DNA from: an uncultured Alphaproteobacteria bacterium
GTDB lineage: Bacteria > Pseudomonadota > Alphaproteobacteria > Rhizobiales > Beijerinckiaceae
DNA length: 16,731 nt
Assembly (NCBI GenBank): GCA_937903315.1
Contig: CALCZO010000160.1
Span: 1-16,731 of the forward strand
Direction of reading: 5' to 3'
Made by a program: the position numbers and the translations under genes. Positions within the stretch are counted from its first letter, which is position 1, and the number at the start of each line of letters is the position of its first letter. A model generated the notes under the pieces. The model saw nothing but the letters and a program-made list of their open reading frames with translations, did not search any database and was not told the DNA's origin. Shown piece after piece: positions 13,426 through 16,731 of the stretch.

Positions 13426-15349
13426 GACGGTACATCTCTGGCAGGGCCTCCATCAGTCGCTCGGCATTGGGCACGATGCAAAAGCCGTTCTGGCCGAACA
13501 GGTGCGGGATGTAGTCGCGCGCCCGCGCATCCACCGTGACCGCATAGACGGCCTGGCCGAGGCGCCGCGCTTCCTGCACCGCCCGGCGCGTATCCTCGAT
13601 GCCATGCCGACCCTCGTAATGGTCGAGATCGTTCGGCTTGCCGTCGGTGATCACCAGCAGCAGGTGGCGCTGGGCCTCGCGCGCCGCAAGGTGGCGCGAG
13701 ACATGGCGGATTGCCGCGCCCATCCGGGTGTAGAACTTCGGCGTCAGCCCCATGATGCGGCGGCGCACCAGCGCGGAATTGGCCTCGTCGAAATCCTTGA
13801 TCGTCTCGACCATCACCTTGTCGCGCCGGAGCGAAGAGAAGGCATGGACCGACACCGCATCGCCGCAGGCGTCGATGCCGCCGACCAACGCGGCCAGCGC
13901 CTCGCGGGCGATTTCGATCACCGGTCGGCCCGACACCGCGCTTTCGGTCGACCGTGAGACGTCGATCAGTACGCTGACGGCCAGATCGCGCTCGTCGTTG
14001 CGGATCGCGGTATAGAGCCGGTCGCCCGCGTCGCCGGAGGCCATCAGGTCGCAGCGGGCGCGCACCACCTCGTCGAGATCGAGATCGAACCCGTCCGGCT
14101 GGCGCCGCACGATCCGGCGGCGCGGCCGCAGTGCCTCGAACTGCCGGCGGATGCGCTCGATCCGGCGGCGGGTGCGTGGCCTGTCGAGTGCCGCATCGTC
14201 CTTCTCCTCAGCCAGTCGCTCCTCGACGCGAACATGGTCAGCCAGATAGCTGGCGCTCTTCCAGTCCCATTCGGGATAGGTGGCCGTGCCGACAAGGCGC
14301 GAACGGTCGACATCACGCGGGCTGAGATCGAGATGGAATTTCAGCTTGGTCTTGGCCGAACGGGTGTTCTTGGCCAGCGACACCTCGTCGAGATCCTCGG
14401 CGGCCTTTTTCGCGTTATCCTCATCCTCGTCCTCGATGGCACGGTTGATGTTGAGGAACTCGACCCACGACATGATCGATTCAAACCGGTGCAGGATCAG
14501 GCTGTCGCGGCGGTTGGCCTGATCGGCATCGCGGCGGCTGGCCTTCAGCGTCTTTTCGCTCCCCTCTTCGGCCGGATTGCCCTGCTGGTCGGCATGGTCG
14601 TCGCCGCGCACCTTGTCGCCCGCCTTCTCGGCTCCCAGGACCGGCCACAGTGCGACGGGACGGAACGTCTTGTAGTCGGGCGGGGTGCGGACATCGTCGA
14701 GCGGCGCATCGGCCGATTGGATCAGCGCCAGATAGCGGTTGTCGCAGGCCGGAGCGTCGGGATCAGCGATCAGCGCGCGGATGGCGTCTTCAAGCCGTGC
14801 TTCCTGCGGCGGCAGGTCGGGCTTGGGACGCAGCGCGAGCAATGCTGCAGCCAGCTGCCGGCGCAGCGGCGCAAAACCCGGCAGCAGGACACGAAGGCGG
14901 CGGTCGGCGTCGAGCACCTGCCGCAGCATCGCGATGTCGGCGGCGACGCCTCCGCCCTGTGGCGCAACAAACGGCATGGCAACGATGCCGCCGAGTGCGG
15001 CCAGCCACAGATAGAGCGCCCGGTTGAGGCCCGGATCGGCGAACAGCGCGATCCGCCCCGGCAGGGCCAGCGTCAGCCCGTCATAGTGGGCACGCGTGAC
15101 ATGGTCGACATCGTGCCCGAGCCGCCGCTTGGCGGAAATCCGGTTGGTCGCGACCGTTGCCGCCGAAGGCAGGATCTCGGCGCCCGCCGCTCCGCCCATC
15201 GCCCGATAGAGGACGCCGACCGAAGCGCGGACGTCCTCGTAGGCGACAGCCGCGTCCGCATGATCGGGCTCGGCGCCCCAGCCCTTGACGACATCGGCCC
15301 AGACCGAGCCGACGGTTTCCTCCGGCTCCCAGAAATGCGGGATGGCCAT
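13412..15349 (-). CDS. norD: NorD, VWA-domain NO reductase activation protein
   Basis: This 645-residue cytoplasmic protein, typical in length for NorD, has a C-terminal von Willebrand A domain (about 455-640). The metal-ion site is complete: Asp463-x-Ser465-x-Ser467 (DVSRS), Thr541 (YTRMG) and Asp569 (ITDGKPND). The N-terminal 230 residues are alpha-helical with an AALGGIVAMPF segment. A charged middle (240-420) contains acidic EDEDEDN and Arg-rich RPRTRRR stretches. NorD acts with the AAA+ protein NorQ, probably as a MoxR/VWA pair that inserts or activates the non-heme iron FeB of NorB. It lies 4 nt downstream of norQ and overlaps norE by 14 nt. Confidence 0.95.
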   Translation of the reverse strand: MAIPHFWEPEETVGSVWADVVKGWGAEPDHADAAVAYEDVRASVGVLYRAMGGAAGAEILPSAATVATNRISAKRRLGHDVDHVTRAHYDGLTLALPGRIALFADPGLNRALYLWLAALGGIVAMPFVAPQGGGVAADIAMLRQVLDADRRLRVLLPGFAPLRRQLAAALLALRPKPDLPPQEARLEDAIRALIADPDAPACDNRYLALIQSADAPLDDVRTPPDYKTFRPVALWPVLGAEKAGDKVRGDDHADQQGNPAEEGSEKTLKASRRDADQANRRDSLILHRFESIMSWVEFLNINRAIEDEDEDNAKKAAEDLDEVSLAKNTRSAKTKLKFHLDLSPRDVDRSRLVGTATYPEWDWKSASYLADHVRVEERLAEEKDDAALDRPRTRRRIERIRRQFEALRPRRRIVRRQPDGFDLDLDEVVRARCDLMASGDAGDRLYTAIRNDERDLAVSVLIDVSRSTESAVSGRPVIEIAREALAALVGGIDACGDAVSVHAFSSLRRDKVMVETIKDFDEANSALVRRRIMGLTPKFYTRMGAAIRHVSRHLAAREAQRHLLLVITDGKPNDLDHYEGRHGIEDTRRAVQEARRLGQAVYAVTVDARARDYIPHLFGQNGFCIVPNAERLMEALPEMYRHVAG

Positions 15350-15353
15350 GGCG

Positions 15354-16169
15354 CTAGCCGAACACGGCGACGAAGAGGTCGTTCAGCGCCCGTTTGACCT
15401 CGGCATCGTCGCTCAGCGGCTCGATCAGCGCGACGCGCACGGCGTCCTCGATTTTCATGCCGGCGGCGATCAGGCTGGCGGCATAGACGATCAGACGCGT
15501 CGAGGCACCTTCCTCGAGATCGCGGCCCTTGAGCTTGCGGACATGGCCGGCGAGCGCGACCAGTCGTTCGGCTCGCGCCTTGTCAAGTCCGGTCTCGGTC
15601 GCCACCACCTCGGCCTCGACGGCCGCCGGCGGATAGTCGAACTCGATCGCCATGAAGCGCTGGCGCGTCGAGGGCTTGAGGCTTTTCAGGATGTTCTGGT
15701 AGCCAGGATTGTAGGAAATCACGAGCATGAAGCTGTCTGGCGCGACCACCGTCTCGCCGGTCCGCTCCAGCGGCAGGATGCGCCGGTCGTCGGTCAGCGG
15801 ATGCAGCACGACGGTCACGTCCTTGCGGGCCTCCACGATCTCGTCGAGATAGCAGATGCCGCCCTGGCGGACCGAGCGGGTCAGCGGTCCGTCCTGCCAC
15901 ACGGTCTCGCCGCCCTTGATCAGCCACCGGCCGGTCAGGTCCGCAGCGGTCAGATCGTCATGGCAGGAGACGGTGGTCAGCGGCGCCGCCATGCGCGCGG
16001 CCATATGGGCGACGAAACGGGTCTTGCCGCAGCCAGTCGGTCCCTTGACCAGAAGCGGCAGGCGGTTGCGCCATGCGGCCTCGAACACCTCGCATTCGTT
16101 GCCGACAGGCCGGTAGAACGGAACGGCGGCGGTGCCGGCTTGTGCGGGGCGGGTGGGGATGGCGTTCAT
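15354..16169 (-). CDS. norQ: NorQ, MoxR-type AAA+ ATPase
   Basis: This 271-residue ATPase of the NorQ/CbbQ group is required to activate NO reductase together with NorD. It shows Walker A GPTGCGKT (43-50), Walker B ICYLDE (105-110), a sensor region ISYNPGYQN (151-159) and an arginine finger zone STRQRF (167-172). The motif FYRPVGNECEVFEAAWRNRLPLLVKG matches the family N terminus as I remember it. The start at 16169 places that motif normally. An upstream in-frame ATG at 16247 overlaps the norB stop but would add 26 residues encoded by the terminator hairpin. The ribosome site for 16169 is only moderate (a GGGA about 8-10 nt upstream). Confidence 0.94.
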   Translation of the reverse strand: MNAIPTRPAQAGTAAVPFYRPVGNECEVFEAAWRNRLPLLVKGPTGCGKTRFVAHMAARMAAPLTTVSCHDDLTAADLTGRWLIKGGETVWQDGPLTRSVRQGGICYLDEIVEARKDVTVVLHPLTDDRRILPLERTGETVVAPDSFMLVISYNPGYQNILKSLKPSTRQRFMAIEFDYPPAAVEAEVVATETGLDKARAERLVALAGHVRKLKGRDLEEGASTRLIVYAASLIAAGMKIEDAVRVALIEPLSDDAEVKRALNDLFVAVFG

Positions 16170-16199
16170 CGGACAGATCCCGTGACAGGAGGAAGGAAG

Positions 16200-16228
16200 A
16201 AAAAGGCCCCGCCCCTGAGGGCGAGGCC
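16200..16228 (-). terminator. Intrinsic terminator between norB and norQ
   Basis: Read on the - strand, GGCCTCGCCC and GGGCGGGGCC form a 10-bp stem with one G-T wobble around a TCAG loop, followed by five T (positions 16204-16200). It begins 15 bp after the norB stop and lies upstream of the norQ start at 16169. It should end or attenuate the norCB transcript, leaving norQDEF to read-through. No separate norQ promoter was seen in the remaining 30 bp. Confidence 0.88.
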
Positions 16229-16243
16229 AAGTCTGCGGGGAAG

Positions 16244-16731
16244 TCACTCAGCAGGCTGCATCACGCCGTCGACGCTCACGGCCGATTCCTTGCGCGGGCC
16301 GACGAGGGCGTAGATCAGCATCAGCCCGCCGATCACCACCACCAGCCCCGAGCCGAACCGCATCCAGTAGAACAGGGCCAGATGATCCTGCACTTCCATG
16401 AAGTTCATGCCCATCACGCGCTGGAGATGCGTCTGCACTGCGCCGGCGAAGGTGAGCACGAAGGTCATGAAGGCCATCGCGCTGGACATGACCCAGAACG
16501 AGATCATGTTGAGCACCTGGTTGTAGGGGTTCGACTTGAAGATCGACGGCAGGGCATAGGTCATGATCGCGAAGTTGAGCGAGACATAGGCCCCGAAGAA
16601 GGCAAGGTGGCCATGCGCCGCCGTCACCTGCGTGCCGTGGGTGTAGTAGTTGATCGGATGCAGCGTATGCAGGAAACCCCACACGCCGGCGCCGAAGAAG
16701 GCCAGCACCGAGCAGCCGAGCGCCCACAGCA
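16244..16731 (-). CDS. norB: Nitric oxide reductase large subunit, 3' part (5' end outside window)
   Basis: This is the C-terminal 161 residues of NorB, the membrane catalytic subunit that reduces two NO to N2O at a heme b3/FeB centre. The fragment contains WALGCSVLAFFGAGVWGFLH and NYYTHGTQVTAAHGHLAFFGAY. The two histidines of AAHGHLAF (fragment 39 and 41) correspond to the low-spin heme b and heme b3 ligands (His347 and His349 in Pseudomonas). About four membrane helices are visible, and the soluble tail ends in GVMQPAE. Roughly two thirds of the protein, including the FeB histidines and glutamates, lies beyond base 16731, and norC is expected further out. Lack of a quinol-oxidase-type extension is consistent with cNor, but the N terminus is needed to prove this. 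Confidence 0.96.
   Translation of the reverse strand, partial: LWALGCSVLAFFGAGVWGFLHTLHPINYYTHGTQVTAAHGHLAFFGAYVSLNFAIMTYALPSIFKSNPYNQVLNMISFWVMSSAMAFMTFVLTFAGAVQTHLQRVMGMNFMEVQDHLALFYWMRFGSGLVVVIGGLMLIYALVGPRKESAVSVDGVMQPAE

Noticed and set aside
14234..15397. Long + strand open frame (387 codons) opposite norD
   Set aside because: It is a shadow of norD, whose VWA MIDAS motif and length are clear. The + translation is compositionally odd and has no recognisable motif.
15285..16313. Long + strand open frame (342 codons) opposite norQ
   Set aside because: It covers norQ antisense and ends across the norB terminator. No ribosome site or family signature was seen.
1..16731. tRNA, CRISPR, transposon ends, phage or integrase signatures
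   Set aside because: None was seen on either strand. The window is filled by denitrification genes with uniform composition.

Overview
The window is a compact denitrification island: a respiratory nitrite reductase (nir) cluster on the + strand facing a nitric oxide reductase (nor) cluster on the - strand. High GC content, strong third-position G/C bias, the norCBQDEF-type order and the sequence style of NirS, NirDL and NorQ suggest an alphaproteobacterium of the Rhodobacterales/Hyphomicrobiales/Rhodospirillales type. The genus cannot be fixed from this sequence alone. No tRNA, rRNA, CRISPR array, insertion sequence or attachment site was seen, and gene density is close to 100 percent.

Region 1 (1-1413): the last 448 codons of nirS (cytochrome cd1 nitrite reductase), with the three heme d1-pocket histidines present. 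A perfect-stem intrinsic terminator follows, and only one base after its T-tract lies a perfect FNR/NNR-type palindrome (TTGAT-N4-ATCAA). nirS is therefore closed off, and the downstream operon has its own anaerobic/NO-responsive promoter.

Region 2 (1473-11497): a tightly packed operon with many stop/start overlaps. It begins with an unusual 595-residue cytochrome: a NapC/NirT tetraheme module joined by a charged, Ala-rich linker to a periplasmic domain with one CXXCH and one CX3CH motif. A secreted cupredoxin follows, then the heme d1 pathway nirE-nirC-nirF-nirDL-nirG-nirH-nirJ-nirN. The operon ends with a hemerythrin-type di-iron protein and an unrecognised single-TM protein. NirE makes precorrin-2. 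Siroheme is decarboxylated by the NirDL/G/H set. NirJ (radical SAM) and NirN/NirF (d1-propeller relatives of NirS) finish the macrocycle, with NirC as a small cytochrome c. The fused NirT, the cupredoxin and NirC are candidate electron carriers in the periplasm.

Region 3 (11565-12583): a 76-residue Cys-containing orphan, a second imperfect FNR/NNR-like box, and a cysteine-free Crp/Fnr regulator of the Dnr/Nnr kind. This regulator is the likely NO-responsive activator of both clusters.

Region 4 (12587-16731, - strand): norF, norE, norD, norQ and the 3' part of norB. They converge on the regulator gene with only 3 bp between stop codons. A strong - strand terminator lies between norB and norQ and should let the catalytic norCB transcript accumulate above the assembly genes. 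The window thus links NO production (NirS), NO removal (NorB plus NorQ/D/E/F), a possible NO/O2-binding hemerythrin and an NO-type regulator.
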